DNA of 64,000 bases from UBA1422 sp041859095 (GCA_041859095.1 JBHEKY010000018.1:25129-89128), one strand, 5' to 3'; positions 9,376 to 17,796 are shown, counted from the first letter of the stretch. Notes: generated by a model from the letters alone, not told the origin. Made by a program: numbers and translations.

Positions 9376-9516
9376 ATGCTATGTGCAGCAATGCTAAGCA
9401 TTGTTGGGATATATCATCTCATCGCATTTAACCGACCATGGGATTATTTTAGTGCAGCCGGGTCGGTTGGTCTAACGTTGGCACTGTTAGGTGCGTACAG
9501 AACAGTCAAGGAGTGA
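9376..9516 (+). CDS. Small two-TM membrane protein, end of ABC/M50 operon
   Basis: An open frame ending at 9516 encodes two hydrophobic segments (around MLCAAMLSIVGIYHLI and SVGLTLALLG) and a basic end (YRTVKE). From the ATG at 9376 it is 46 residues. The frame is open back to 9316, and an ATT at 9319 overlapping the upstream stop would give 65 residues with a complete first helix. The start is therefore uncertain. No family recognised; the position suggests an accessory or immunity protein of the ABC/M50 system. Confidence 0.45.
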   Translation: MLCAAMLSIVGIYHLIAFNRPWDYFSAAGSVGLTLALLGAYRTVKE

Positions 9517-9532
9517 ACTTCGAATATTTCGG

Positions 9533-10450
9533 TTAGTCTACCCGATTCAACATCCCACTCTGAAGGAAGCTTTTGATGCTTTCGGCGGCAGTTTGAATCA
9601 GAAGTGCCCGGGTTTCAATGGGCATCCAGGCATTATGGGGGGTGATGAAGCAGTTTTCGATGCCGATCAGTGGATTGTCGTCGTCTTTGCGGGGTGGCTC
9701 CACGGTGAGGACATCTAAGCCTGCGCCGGAGAGCTTTCCCGATTTGAGTGCTTCAGCCAAAGCAAATTCATCAATCAATCCGCCACGGGCGGTGTTCAAC
9801 AACAGAGCGCCGTCCTTCATTTTTTTGATAAAATCAGCATCCACCATGTGGTGGTTCTTGTCAGTCAAGGGGCAATGCAGACTGAGTACATCCGCGAAAA
9901 TCGCCTCCGCCGGGTCTTCGCTGTATGGAATGACTTTCATCCCCAGGGCCTCGGCAATTAACCCGACCTTACGGCCGATGTTGCCGTAACCGATAATCCC
10001 CAGGGTTTTCCCGGAAAGCAGGTGAAGAGGCCTAAGGGCGAAGCAGGTATGTGAAAAATCAGTATAGTATCCATCTTGCACTGCCTGGTTGTGAAGCCCC
10101 ACTTGATTGGTCAGTTCCAATAGGAGTGCGATGGTGTGCTGGGCCACCGCGTCGGTGGAATATCCAGGAGCATTGGTGACAGCGATGCCCAGGTCCTTTG
10201 CGGCATCTAGGTCCACATGACTGTAGCCAGTGGAAATCAATGCCAGCAGCTTCAGGTTTGGTAATGCGGTCAATGTTTTTCGAGTGAAAGGGAGATCGGC
10301 AGAAACAATAATATCCGCATCAAAAGCAAGTGCGGGCACGTCCTGTTCCAAGGCGTTTTCAAAGATAGTAAGCTGCCCAAGAGCACTGATGGGTGCCCAG
10401 GAAAGGTCTCCCGGGTTGGTGTTGTATCCGTCCACGATGGTGATTTTCAT
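9533..10450 (-). CDS. D-2-hydroxyacid dehydrogenase (NAD-dependent)
   Basis: 305 residues, cytoplasmic. The NAD-binding Rossmann motif GIIGYGNIG and the family's catalytic set are visible: Arg in NTARGGLID, Glu in TVEPP and His in TPHNAW. These mark reversible reduction of a 2-oxoacid such as hydroxypyruvate, glyoxylate or phenylpyruvate; the exact substrate cannot be read from sequence. ATG at 10450 lies two bases after the stop of the upstream SCIFF maturase, so the two are co-transcribed. The upstream in-frame start inside the maturase gene is unlikely. The link between this enzyme and SCIFF is not explained. Confidence 0.88.
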   Translation of the reverse strand: MKITIVDGYNTNPGDLSWAPISALGQLTIFENALEQDVPALAFDADIIVSADLPFTRKTLTALPNLKLLALISTGYSHVDLDAAKDLGIAVTNAPGYSTDAVAQHTIALLLELTNQVGLHNQAVQDGYYTDFSHTCFALRPLHLLSGKTLGIIGYGNIGRKVGLIAEALGMKVIPYSEDPAEAIFADVLSLHCPLTDKNHHMVDADFIKKMKDGALLLNTARGGLIDEFALAEALKSGKLSGAGLDVLTVEPPRKDDDNPLIGIENCFITPHNAWMPIETRALLIQTAAESIKSFLQSGMLNRVD

Positions 10451-10452
10451 AG

Positions 10453-11886
10453 TTAGGCCTCTTCTTGTTTTGCGATATTCATCATGATGGCGCATTCCAT
10501 CCGCTTACGAAACAGATCGCAACCGTATTCGTAAATCGCTGCAATGTCGCCACCGGCATGGTAGGAATTAGCGGCACAGCCGCCACTACAATAAAGTTGC
10601 GCCCAGCAATCCCGACATTCTTGCCTGGAAAAAACGTTGCAGGAACGAAAGTCGTGTTGCAAGTCCAGGCGTTTGACACCGGTCCAGACATCCCCCATGC
10701 TGTAGGCTGCATTTCCAACAAACTGATGACAGGGGAAAAGCTCTCCCCAGGGGGTGACAGCCAGGTATTCGGTGCCGGATCCGCATCCGGTGATTCGCTT
10801 ATAGATGCAAGGACCCTCGGTCAGGTCCAGCGTATAATGATAGAAGGTAAATGGATTGCCTTCTTTTTCTCTTTTTAGCATTTCAACTGCCAGCAATTCA
10901 TATTGACGGTAAAGTTCCGGCAGGTCTTCCTTTGTCAGTGCGTATGATTCTCCCGGGGCGCAGACCACCGGCTCCATGGACAATTCTTTGAATCCCAGAT
11001 CAGCCATGTGAAAAAGATCTTCGGTAAAGTCCACGTTGTTGTGGGTGAAGGTGCCACGGATGTAGTAACCCTTGCCCTCTCGTGAATCCACAAACTTCTG
11101 AAATTTAGGCACGATGGTTTCGTAGCTACCCTGGTCTCCAAAAGTTCGTCGCAGTTTATCGTGAATTCCCTTTCGGCCATCAAGACTGAGCACCACATTG
11201 TGGATTTCCCGGTTACAAAAGTCCATGACTTCTTCATCAATTAAAACGCCGTTGGTGGTTAATGTAAACCTAAAATTTTTATTATGTTTCTTTTCTTCCG
11301 CTCGTGCATAAGCAACGATTTGCTTTACTACATCCCAGTTCATCAGCGGTTCCCCACCAAAAAAATCAACTTCCAGATTGTGCCGACTGCCGGAATTGGC
11401 AATCAAAAAGTCGATGGCTTGCTTGCCCACTTCAAACGCCATAAGCGCCCGGTCTCCATGGAATTTGCCCTGACTGGCAAAGCAATATTCACAATTCAGG
11501 TTACAAGTGTGGGCTACATGAAGGCATAGAGCTTTGACAACCTGTGCTTCTGGAGCTTCGGTTGTGGCTTGCACTCTCTCTGTTGGCTGGGTGTCTTTTG
11601 ACGCCTGTTGGGATGGCGCATCCTTGGGCTGACTCAGCACCGGCTCGGAAAATAGTTGGCCCGCATCCCTAAGTGTGCTCACATCTTCCAGGACTTCAAT
11701 AATTTCTTCCCGAGTGACCGTTGCATCGTCAGCGTATTTCCGTAGCATTTCACCGATGATTTCTTCTTTCGGCATAACCTGAAAAAGACCAATGACATCG
11801 TATGCCAAAGGGTCGACGGTGTGGATGGAACCGCTGTTCACATCCAGCACAATATGATATCCGTTCAAAATGTATTGATGAATCAT
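10453..11886 (-). CDS. scfB: SCIFF peptide maturase (radical SAM/SPASM)
   Basis: 477 residues. Installs thioether cross-links in the neighbouring SCIFF peptide by radical chemistry. The N-terminal ~100 residues (MIHQYILNGYHIV) resemble the peptide-recognition region. A Gln/Pro/Thr-rich spacer follows, then the radical SAM core with CNLNCEYC binding the SAM-linked [4Fe-4S]. The C-terminal SPASM domain has many cysteines (GCGSG, FPCHQF, CNVFSRQECRDCWAQLYCSGGC) for auxiliary clusters. ATG 11886 is chosen over an upstream start because a TAGGAG site precedes it and the longer version would run into the SCIFF gene. Family assignment is strong from the adjacent precursor. Confidence 0.93.
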   Translation of the reverse strand: MIHQYILNGYHIVLDVNSGSIHTVDPLAYDVIGLFQVMPKEEIIGEMLRKYADDATVTREEIIEVLEDVSTLRDAGQLFSEPVLSQPKDAPSQQASKDTQPTERVQATTEAPEAQVVKALCLHVAHTCNLNCEYCFASQGKFHGDRALMAFEVGKQAIDFLIANSGSRHNLEVDFFGGEPLMNWDVVKQIVAYARAEEKKHNKNFRFTLTTNGVLIDEEVMDFCNREIHNVVLSLDGRKGIHDKLRRTFGDQGSYETIVPKFQKFVDSREGKGYYIRGTFTHNNVDFTEDLFHMADLGFKELSMEPVVCAPGESYALTKEDLPELYRQYELLAVEMLKREKEGNPFTFYHYTLDLTEGPCIYKRITGCGSGTEYLAVTPWGELFPCHQFVGNAAYSMGDVWTGVKRLDLQHDFRSCNVFSRQECRDCWAQLYCSGGCAANSYHAGGDIAAIYEYGCDLFRKRMECAIMMNIAKQEEA

Positions 11887-11917
11887 ACTTCTCCTAAAAA
11901 AAGAAGGGCTTGTCACC

Positions 11918-12064
11918 CTACTTCTTTTCGTTTTCGCATTTCTGGTTAGCAACGCCGCAGGAAGTCTTGCAGGCTGACTGGCAGGATGTCTGGCATTCGC
12001 CGCAACCACCGTGCTTTGCGCTGTCTTTCAGGTTTCGGGTTTCTATGGTTTTGATTCTTTTCAT
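11918..12064 (-). CDS. scfA: SCIFF ranthipeptide precursor (six cysteines in forty-five)
   Basis: 48-residue ribosomal peptide with six cysteines at positions 21, 24, 28, 32, 36 and 43, preceded by a leader beginning MKRIKTIETRNLK. This is the near-universal clostridial SCIFF pattern. Its product is cross-linked by the maturase encoded 31 bp downstream; the physiological role is still not settled. ATG 12064 has an AGGAG site; a longer in-frame start (12151) would cover the promoter and is rejected. Confidence 0.93.
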   Translation of the reverse strand: MKRIKTIETRNLKDSAKHGGCGECQTSCQSACKTSCGVANQKCENEKK

Positions 12065-12095
12065 GATGGTTCTCCTTTGTTTGTGTACGTGGTAC

Positions 12096-12124
12096 AGTTT
12101 ACCGTCAAAGGTCTCGTTTGTCAA
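12096..12124 (-). promoter_or_regulatory. Sigma-A promoter of SCIFF operon (minus strand)
   Basis: On the minus strand TTGACA, 17 bp, TAAACT, ending about 30 bp before the SCIFF start. Drives SCIFF, its maturase and the dehydrogenase. Confidence 0.7.
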
Positions 12125-12173
12125 CAGTTGCGGAGGTGTTAGAGAAAACATAGAACTGTACTAAAAATAGATA

Positions 12174-12202
12174 TTGCACTTAAAGTTCATATGTTCTATA
12201 AT
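12174..12202 (+). promoter_or_regulatory. Sigma-A promoter of secreted-protein gene
   Basis: TTGCAC, 17 bp, TATAAT, about 65 bp upstream of the secreted protein start. Divergent from the SCIFF promoter. Confidence 0.65.
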
Positions 12203-12266
12203 TATAGCAAAGTTAAGATGAATGGCGTTTAGCGCTCATGGGGATAGTAGAATAGGAGGTATAAAT

Positions 12267-13136
12267 ATGAAAAAAACAATGACTACATTTTCACTTTGTG
12301 CAATCATGGTAAGCCTGATATTTACTACAGTACCGGTTTATGCAGAGGGCATTTCGGTAATAGCTCCCGCAGCAGAGCAAATTCAACTTGATAGCGAATC
12401 CTTAGATTTGGATCAAAGCGATCTGAAGGAATACGAAGAATTTTCGGACGGATTAGCGGCTGAACTGCGCAATGCGGATGGTGAGAGCATTGGGGAAGTT
12501 ATTAAGGAATACAACCTAAGCAACGATTGTACGGTCAATGATAAGGCTGACCAAGTAATTGATGCGTGTGAAAGCAATGTGATGGAAGCTACTATCGATG
12601 GAGAATTAAAAGAAACATATCGTATAGACGAGCAAACTACAGTCACAATTACCCCGCTTTATATTGCGGAGGAGGAATTCATCAAAGGAACGCCGAAGGA
12701 TGAAGGTTACGTTCCAGAGCCATTAACAATTAGCGACAAGATAATCAATTTATTTGTTGATTCGGCATATGCTGCATCTGTAACTAAAAGTACTGGAACA
12801 ATTTATGCTAAAAGATCAATATATAATCGTTTTGGGCAAATGATGGTTTCTGTTCATACCCAATGCAACTTTTATTACGATGGGAGCAAAGCATGGTACA
12901 AAAGTGGTTTTGATGGCTACTACACTAGAGGCTTATTTACATTATGGGGTTGTTCACAATGGGATAAATGGAAAGAGGCGAATGGGACATCTTATACAGC
13001 AACAGCCCGTGGAGTTTTTTGTTGGGGGCTCCAATATGAAGGAAATGGTTTAATTGTGGATGAAGCTGTTTGCAGAGTGAAAATTACATGCTCAAAGAAT
13101 GGTATAATCACAAAATCATACACACCGTCACTATGA
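12267..13136 (+). CDS. Secreted cysteine-containing protein, unknown function
   Basis: 289 residues. A classic signal peptide (MKKTMTTFSLCAIMVSL... with cleavage expected after VYA) is followed by an acidic segment (about residues 30-160). A C-terminal ~115-residue part begins after an AYAAS motif and holds five cysteines and many Trp/Tyr residues (WYKSGFDGYYTRG, LWGCSQWDKW, FCWGLQYEG). The layout suggests a secreted proprotein with an acidic pro-region and a disulfide-bonded mature domain, such as a bacteriocin-like or cell-surface protein; I do not recognise a family. ATG 12267 follows AGGAGG. The next gene encodes a small membrane protein 17 bp downstream. Confidence 0.65.
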   Translation: MKKTMTTFSLCAIMVSLIFTTVPVYAEGISVIAPAAEQIQLDSESLDLDQSDLKEYEEFSDGLAAELRNADGESIGEVIKEYNLSNDCTVNDKADQVIDACESNVMEATIDGELKETYRIDEQTTVTITPLYIAEEEFIKGTPKDEGYVPEPLTISDKIINLFVDSAYAASVTKSTGTIYAKRSIYNRFGQMMVSVHTQCNFYYDGSKAWYKSGFDGYYTRGLFTLWGCSQWDKWKEANGTSYTATARGVFCWGLQYEGNGLIVDEAVCRVKITCSKNGIITKSYTPSL

Positions 13137-13153
13137 TTAATAGGAGGATTAAT

Positions 13154-13333
13154 ATGAAAGTTATTATGCCATATATAATAGTGTTCGTAGTTTCGCTAGT
13201 GCTATGTACTTATAATACTTCTAGTCCAATTACTATTCCTCTCATAGCAGGGATTTTACTTATTTCTTTTTTCTGGGCCTTGCTTCTTGGCACTGTGGCA
13301 CTACTTGCTATACGACTTGTGAAAGGAATGTAG
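13154..13333 (+). CDS. Small two-TM membrane protein downstream of secreted protein
   Basis: 59 residues, almost entirely hydrophobic: helices about 5-22 and 28-55, ending in a short basic tail. ATG 13154 has TAGGAGG eight bases upstream. It is in the same transcript as the secreted protein and ends near a hairpin. The pairing resembles a toxin/immunity or secreted factor/chaperone pair, but there is no direct evidence for this. Confidence 0.55.
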   Translation: MKVIMPYIIVFVVSLVLCTYNTSSPITIPLIAGILLISFFWALLLGTVALLAIRLVKGM

Positions 13334-13379
13334 TTTAAATCAAAAGGTTATGAAGCATAAGTAATAAATATGATATACA

Positions 13380-13412
13380 AAAGGCAGAGAGAATGGAATT
13401 CGCTCTGCCTTT
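13380..13412 (+). terminator. Terminator-like hairpin after secreted-protein operon
   Basis: Perfect 10-bp stem AAAGGCAGAG / CTCTGCCTTT with a 13-base loop; the following sequence is only moderately T-rich (TTATATTAG). Confidence 0.7.
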
Positions 13413-13516
13413 ATATTAGAAATAGGGTGTTTTCTAATATAAAACGGGGTCGCAACAAATACTGTTATTCAAGCAAAAGAGTGATGTAAGTACAAGGTTA
13501 TTTTTGCCGTGATTTA

Positions 13517-13545
13517 TTGACAGTGCAAAACCTCACCGCTATAAT
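13517..13545 (+). promoter_or_regulatory. Consensus sigma-A promoter of the aor operon
   Basis: Exact consensus TTGACA, 17 bp, TATAAT. Transcription would start near 13552, just upstream of a structured leader. Confidence 0.9.
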
Positions 13546-13570
13546 GAGCTAAGCAGATATATCATATCAG

Positions 13571-13662
13571 TAAACTCCGAGCTTCGTAAGACACCTGTTG
13601 CCTGCGAAGCCGTTACGGTAGAAGAAGCGACTCTTCTGCCCGCCATCGCGCAAAGGAGAGAC
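13571..13662 (+). ncRNA. Candidate Moco/Tuco (molybdenum/tungsten cofactor) riboswitch
   Basis: A highly structured leader between a consensus promoter and the aldehyde ferredoxin oxidoreductase operon. The closing stem is CTCC (13575) with GGAG (13655). Inside are GCTTCG / CGAAGC enclosing GACACCTGTTGCC, a small CCG-TTA-CGG hairpin, an AGAAG / CTTCT hairpin, and a conserved-looking GCCCGCCATCGCGCAAAGGAG end. The arrangement and position resemble the Moco RNA motif, whose variants precede tungsten/molybdenum enzyme genes. I made the assignment by eye without a covariance search. Ligand (Moco or its tungsten form) is inference from the downstream AOR. Confidence 0.6.
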
Positions 13663-13664
13663 TC

Positions 13665-13698
13665 GCATTCAAAAGGAATGCACTCTTTTCTTTGTTTC
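13665..13698 (+). terminator. Possible expression-platform terminator of the aor leader
   Basis: GCATTC-AAAAG-GAATGC hairpin followed by a T-rich tract (CTCTTTTCTTTGTTTCTT), directly after the candidate riboswitch and before the ferredoxin gene. It fits transcriptional control by the leader. Confidence 0.55.
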
Positions 13699-13740
13699 TT
13701 ATTTTATCAACATATTTAGAACGGGAGGAATTGTACAAGC

Positions 13741-14127
13741 ATGAAAAGATTAAAGCTTGAGAAAGCAAAATGCATTGGTTGCCAACTGTGCGCCCAAATG
13801 TGCTCCGCCAACAAGGAAGATGCAGTTTGGCCGGAGAAATCCAGAATTTTCATCAAAACAACCTATGATGACGGGAAACTAGTTTACCATGACGACTACT
13901 GCATTCTTTGCGGTATTTGTGTGAAGCAGTGCCCCGAAAAGGCAATCACCATGGATGAGTACCTGCGGGTAGACGAAAGTCTTTGCACCGGCTGTGGAAT
14001 CTGTGCAGAAAAATGCCCCAAGAAAGTCATCCGAATCAGAGAAGAACTCGCTATTATGTGTAACACTTGTGAGGGCGATCCCACCTGCGTCAAAGTTTGT
14101 CCGCAGAATGCCCTGACGTTTAAGTAG
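13741..14127 (+). CDS. Polyferredoxin partner of aldehyde ferredoxin oxidoreductase
   Basis: 128-residue iron-sulfur protein with four cysteine groups of the [4Fe-4S] type (CIGCQLCAQMC; CILCGICVKQCP; CTGCGICAEKCP; CNTCEGDPTCVKVCP). Ferredoxins of this layout are encoded beside AOR enzymes and carry their electrons. The gene lies 15 bp upstream of the AOR gene under the same promoter and candidate riboswitch. AGGAGG precedes the ATG by about 10 bp. Confidence 0.88.
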   Translation: MKRLKLEKAKCIGCQLCAQMCSANKEDAVWPEKSRIFIKTTYDDGKLVYHDDYCILCGICVKQCPEKAITMDEYLRVDESLCTGCGICAEKCPKKVIRIREELAIMCNTCEGDPTCVKVCPQNALTFK

Positions 14128-14142
14128 AAAGGAGGACCCGAT

Positions 14143-15912
14143 ATGACCATGAAAGGATACCAGAACAACGTTCTGAGAGTAGATCTATCCCAGGCAAAAG
14201 TGGCTACGGAGCCTCTTCGTATGGACTTTGCAGAAAAATATGCAGGCCAAAAGGGCCTGGCCATCCGATACTTGTATGAAGAGTTGGCAGCGGGAATTGA
14301 TCCCCTTGGCCCGGAAAACAAGCTTCTGTTTACCACAGGACCGATGACCGGAACCGGGGTTCCTTGCTCCGGCAAGCTTTCCATCGCAGCCAAATCACCG
14401 GCCACAGGCACCATCAATGATTGCTCCATTGGTGGACATTCCGCCAATGCAATTAAGTATGCCGGATATGACATGATCATTTTGGAAGGCAAAGCCAGCA
14501 AACCCACTTTGATCGTCATTGACAATGACAAAGTAACCCTGGAAGATGCATGGGACTTATGGGGCAAAGGCGCTCATGAGGCCGAGAAACTTCTCCAGGA
14601 AAGATTCGGACATGAATATGAACATCTGGTCATCGGACCGGCAGGCGAAAACCTGGTTCCCATGTCTTGCATCAACTCAGATTATTATAGACAAGCCGGC
14701 CGTGGCGGCATCGGGGCTGTCATGGGCTCCAAAAACGTGAAGGCAGTGTCCATTCGCGGAACAGGTCCTGTGAAAGTAGCCAACGTAAAAGCCCTGGTCG
14801 AAAAAGTTCTCAAATACCAACAAGAAGACGTTCATCAGGATGACAACAACTTTGTATTTGATTGTGGTACCACCGCATTCCTAGAAGCCTGTCAAGATGG
14901 CGGCATCCTGCCGAAACGCAACTTCAGCGATGCCACAGATGACAAATGGACGGAATACAACGGAGACGTGCTCCTAGAAAAACTAGTAGGCAAAAGAGGC
15001 TGCGGAAGCTGTGGCCTGGGATGCGGAAACTTTGTGAAATGGGAAGACGCTGTTGTTGAAGGACCGGAGTACGAGTCTATTGCGGTCGCAGGACCCAACG
15101 CAGACGTATCCAACCCTTATGATATCCTGAAATACAATGAAGTAGCCGATGATATGGGCCTGGATACGATCAGTGCAGGAGACACCATTATCTGGGCCAT
15201 GGAAATGACCGAAAAAGGCATCCATGATTTTGGCATCCGTTTCGGAGAAGCCGAAAAAATGAGAGAATACCTGAGATTGATTGCGCACCGGGAAGGCGTT
15301 GGTGCCGAACTGGCTGTAGGCGTCAAGAAAGCCTCCGAAAAATTCGGCGGCACGGATTTCGCCATGCAGGTCAAAGGCTTAGAATACCCGCAGTATGAAC
15401 CACGCGGTTCTTGGGGCATGGCCATGGCTTATGCGGTTTCCGACCGTGGAGCGTGCCATATGAGGGCTTATGCGCCAAACGAAGAAGTGTTTGCAGCATC
15501 GATTCCGCCTTACACATCAGAAGGCAAGGGAGAGATGGTATATGGGCTTGCCGAGTTCAACGCAGTAAAATTCTCACTGTGCATCTGTGACTTCTGGGCG
15601 ACCTGCAATTATGACATAATGGCAGATCTCATGACAGACATCACAGGCAAAGATTGGAAAGCCGAAGACATGGGCGAAATCGGACGAAGAGTCCTGAATA
15701 TTGCCAGAGCCTTCAACCAAAGAGAAGGATTCAACCGTAAGGACGACACCGTTCCTAAGAGAATTGTCAATGAAGCCCTGAAGTCTGGACCAGCCGCTGG
15801 CCAAGCCATTCCGCAGGAAGCCTTTGATGACATGCTAGATCAATACTACCAGGTTATGGGATGGGACAAAGACGGCAAGATGCCGGAAGAATTGATTCAA
15901 AGCCTGCTCTAG
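14143..15912 (+). CDS. aor: Aldehyde:ferredoxin oxidoreductase (tungstopterin family)
   Basis: 589 residues. Oxidises an aldehyde to the acid with ferredoxin as acceptor (or the reverse), using a bis-pterin tungsten or molybdenum cofactor. Typical AOR segments are TTGPMTGTGVPCSGK and SIGGHSANAIKYAGYD in the N-terminal barrel. The [4Fe-4S] ligands are CGSCGLGC (CxxCxxxC) plus a distant cysteine in the CICDFWATC region. Length is slightly below the usual ~605-620. Substrate cannot be fixed from sequence. The nearby amine-catabolic genes make 5-aminopentanal, glutarate semialdehyde or an amino-acid-derived aldehyde reasonable guesses. A strong hairpin terminates the operon. Confidence 0.92.
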   Translation: MTMKGYQNNVLRVDLSQAKVATEPLRMDFAEKYAGQKGLAIRYLYEELAAGIDPLGPENKLLFTTGPMTGTGVPCSGKLSIAAKSPATGTINDCSIGGHSANAIKYAGYDMIILEGKASKPTLIVIDNDKVTLEDAWDLWGKGAHEAEKLLQERFGHEYEHLVIGPAGENLVPMSCINSDYYRQAGRGGIGAVMGSKNVKAVSIRGTGPVKVANVKALVEKVLKYQQEDVHQDDNNFVFDCGTTAFLEACQDGGILPKRNFSDATDDKWTEYNGDVLLEKLVGKRGCGSCGLGCGNFVKWEDAVVEGPEYESIAVAGPNADVSNPYDILKYNEVADDMGLDTISAGDTIIWAMEMTEKGIHDFGIRFGEAEKMREYLRLIAHREGVGAELAVGVKKASEKFGGTDFAMQVKGLEYPQYEPRGSWGMAMAYAVSDRGACHMRAYAPNEEVFAASIPPYTSEGKGEMVYGLAEFNAVKFSLCICDFWATCNYDIMADLMTDITGKDWKAEDMGEIGRRVLNIARAFNQREGFNRKDDTVPKRIVNEALKSGPAAGQAIPQEAFDDMLDQYYQVMGWDKDGKMPEELIQSLL

Positions 15913-15968
15913 AACTCTAATCTATACTAGAACGAATATCAAAAGCAGCTCAAAAAAATCAATAAAAT

Positions 15969-16003
15969 AAAAGCCGGGTGGTGATAATCACTACCCGGCT
16001 TTT
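15969..16003. terminator. Bidirectional terminator between aor and nhaC
   Basis: AAAAGCCGGGT / ACCCGGCTTTT stem extended by GTGA / TCAC, with A-run on one side and T-run on the other. Serves the plus-strand aor operon and the convergent minus-strand antiporter gene. Confidence 0.9.
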
Positions 16004-16043
16004 GGTTTAATGAAGGTTGTCTAAAGTCTTTGAACGGTGCAGA

Positions 16044-17651
16044 TTACCCGGCCTGCTCCGATTCTTTTTTGATTTCCTCAATGGAGTATTTTTTCTCGCC
16101 GAAGATTCTATGTAATACAACCACTGCAGCAAAGAATACACCTAGAGTTACCAACATCGGCAGTACCCATCCATCCACGAAACCAGATACAACGTAACCG
16201 ACTGCGGCTGCGCCGGCACAGGTTACAGAGTAAGGAATTTGTGTTTTGATGTGATCTGTATGACGGATGTTGGAAGCAGCAGAGGATAGGATGGCAGTGT
16301 CAGCCAGAGGCGAACAGTGGTTACCAAATCCACCACCGCCGATAACGGTAGCGATACATGCATAAACGCTTACATCCATGGCCACGGCTAACGGGACTGC
16401 AATGGGGATCATAATTGCGAAAGTACCCCAGGAAGCACCGGTAGAGAAGGTCATAATACAAGCAAACGCGAATAAAATCAAAGGCACAATCCATCCAGGG
16501 ACATTGCCGACAAACAAGCTGGCAACATACTCTGCGGTTCCCAATTCATCTCCCACTGAGCCGATGCTCCATGCAAAGGCAAGCAAGATGACAACGAAGA
16601 GCATGGATTTGGTTCCTGTGACAAAAGCCGCCATGGACTCGGTCACCTTAGAAAGTCCACGAATCTTATAGAAGATAATGGAGAAGACCAAAGTAATAGC
16701 GATAGCATATACAAGGGCTAACATTCCATCCAGACTGTTTAGGGTATCAAGCAGGTCGTAGGATGAGAAGAAACCACCGGTGTAAAGCATGAATACCATA
16801 GCCAGAACAACCAACAAAATGATGGGTGCCAATAAATCCAAAGCTCTTCCCTTTTCAGAAACAGGAATGGATGAAAAATCATCATCATCCGCGTCGCCGC
16901 CGGAGAATGTCTTGTCGCAAAGCAATCCGGTTTCTCGGGTTCTTTTCTCAGCTTTGGCCATGGGGCCGAAGTCCAATTTCATTAGCGCGACCACCAACAC
17001 CATAATGATGGAAAGCCATGCATAGTAGTTGTAAGGGATGACTTTGAGGAATGCCATGAATGCGTCCTCTTCGATCCCGGCTTCTGCAAAAGAACCAGCA
17101 ATCAGGGATGCAATGAAGGCAACCCAGGATGAGAGCGGAACCACCAGGCAAATACCAACGGCAGTGGAGTCGATAATATAGGATAATTTCTCTCGAGAAA
17201 TTCCGTATTTATCGGTAACCGGTCTCATAATTGCACCATTTGTCAGCGCGTTGAAATAATCGTCAAAGAAAATAAGGATGCCAATCAACCATGTGGTGAA
17301 CTGAGCGCCCTTTTGTGTTTTGACTCTGCTACTGATAAGATCTCCGAATGCCTGTGAGGCGCCGGATCTGATTAACAGGCCGATAAGCCCGCCAAGCATG
17401 ATGACGATTAGCAATACTTCAACGTTCCAGGGGTCCGTCAAACTGCCCGAAATGACAAAATCGCCGGTTTCGTCATAACCGCCGACCATGATTCCAATCA
17501 AAGCCTCAAGGGCTCCCAATGGATTCCAGTCTGCCATAATCATACAACCGGTGAAAACACCGATGCTTAATGACAGGAGTACTTCCTTAGTAGCGATTGC
17601 CAATACAATCGTTAGTAGGGGTGGAACAACGGATAAAAAGCCTACATCCAT
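16044..17651 (-). CDS. NhaC-family Na+/H+ antiporter-like transporter
   Basis: 535-residue polytopic membrane protein with about 11-12 hydrophobic segments and NhaC-family stretches such as ILIFFDDYFNALTNGAIM, STAVGICLVVPLSSWVAF and FSTGASWGTFAIMIPIAVPLA. NhaC-type proteins exchange Na+ for H+, and some members exchange organic anions (for example MleN). Beside an amine-degradation cluster and a Na+-pumping decarboxylase it could use the Na+ gradient for pH control or substrate uptake. The start follows AAGGAGG (minus strand). It is divergent from the MerR gene, which may control it. Confidence 0.85.
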   Translation of the reverse strand: MDVGFLSVVPPLLTIVLAIATKEVLLSLSIGVFTGCMIMADWNPLGALEALIGIMVGGYDETGDFVISGSLTDPWNVEVLLIVIMLGGLIGLLIRSGASQAFGDLISSRVKTQKGAQFTTWLIGILIFFDDYFNALTNGAIMRPVTDKYGISREKLSYIIDSTAVGICLVVPLSSWVAFIASLIAGSFAEAGIEEDAFMAFLKVIPYNYYAWLSIIMVLVVALMKLDFGPMAKAEKRTRETGLLCDKTFSGGDADDDDFSSIPVSEKGRALDLLAPIILLVVLAMVFMLYTGGFFSSYDLLDTLNSLDGMLALVYAIAITLVFSIIFYKIRGLSKVTESMAAFVTGTKSMLFVVILLAFAWSIGSVGDELGTAEYVASLFVGNVPGWIVPLILFAFACIMTFSTGASWGTFAIMIPIAVPLAVAMDVSVYACIATVIGGGGFGNHCSPLADTAILSSAASNIRHTDHIKTQIPYSVTCAGAAAVGYVVSGFVDGWVLPMLVTLGVFFAAVVVLHRIFGEKKYSIEEIKKESEQAG

Positions 17652-17796
17652 AGTAATCCTCCTTCTGTGATGTTACAGAAATAGTATGAAATAAAAAATA
17701 GCGAACCCTGGTTCGACACACAAAACGGTTATCAGAAACGCAGAGCAATCAGACCTTGTGAATTCTTTGTCAGAATCTTCATAATCTTTGGGCTAA

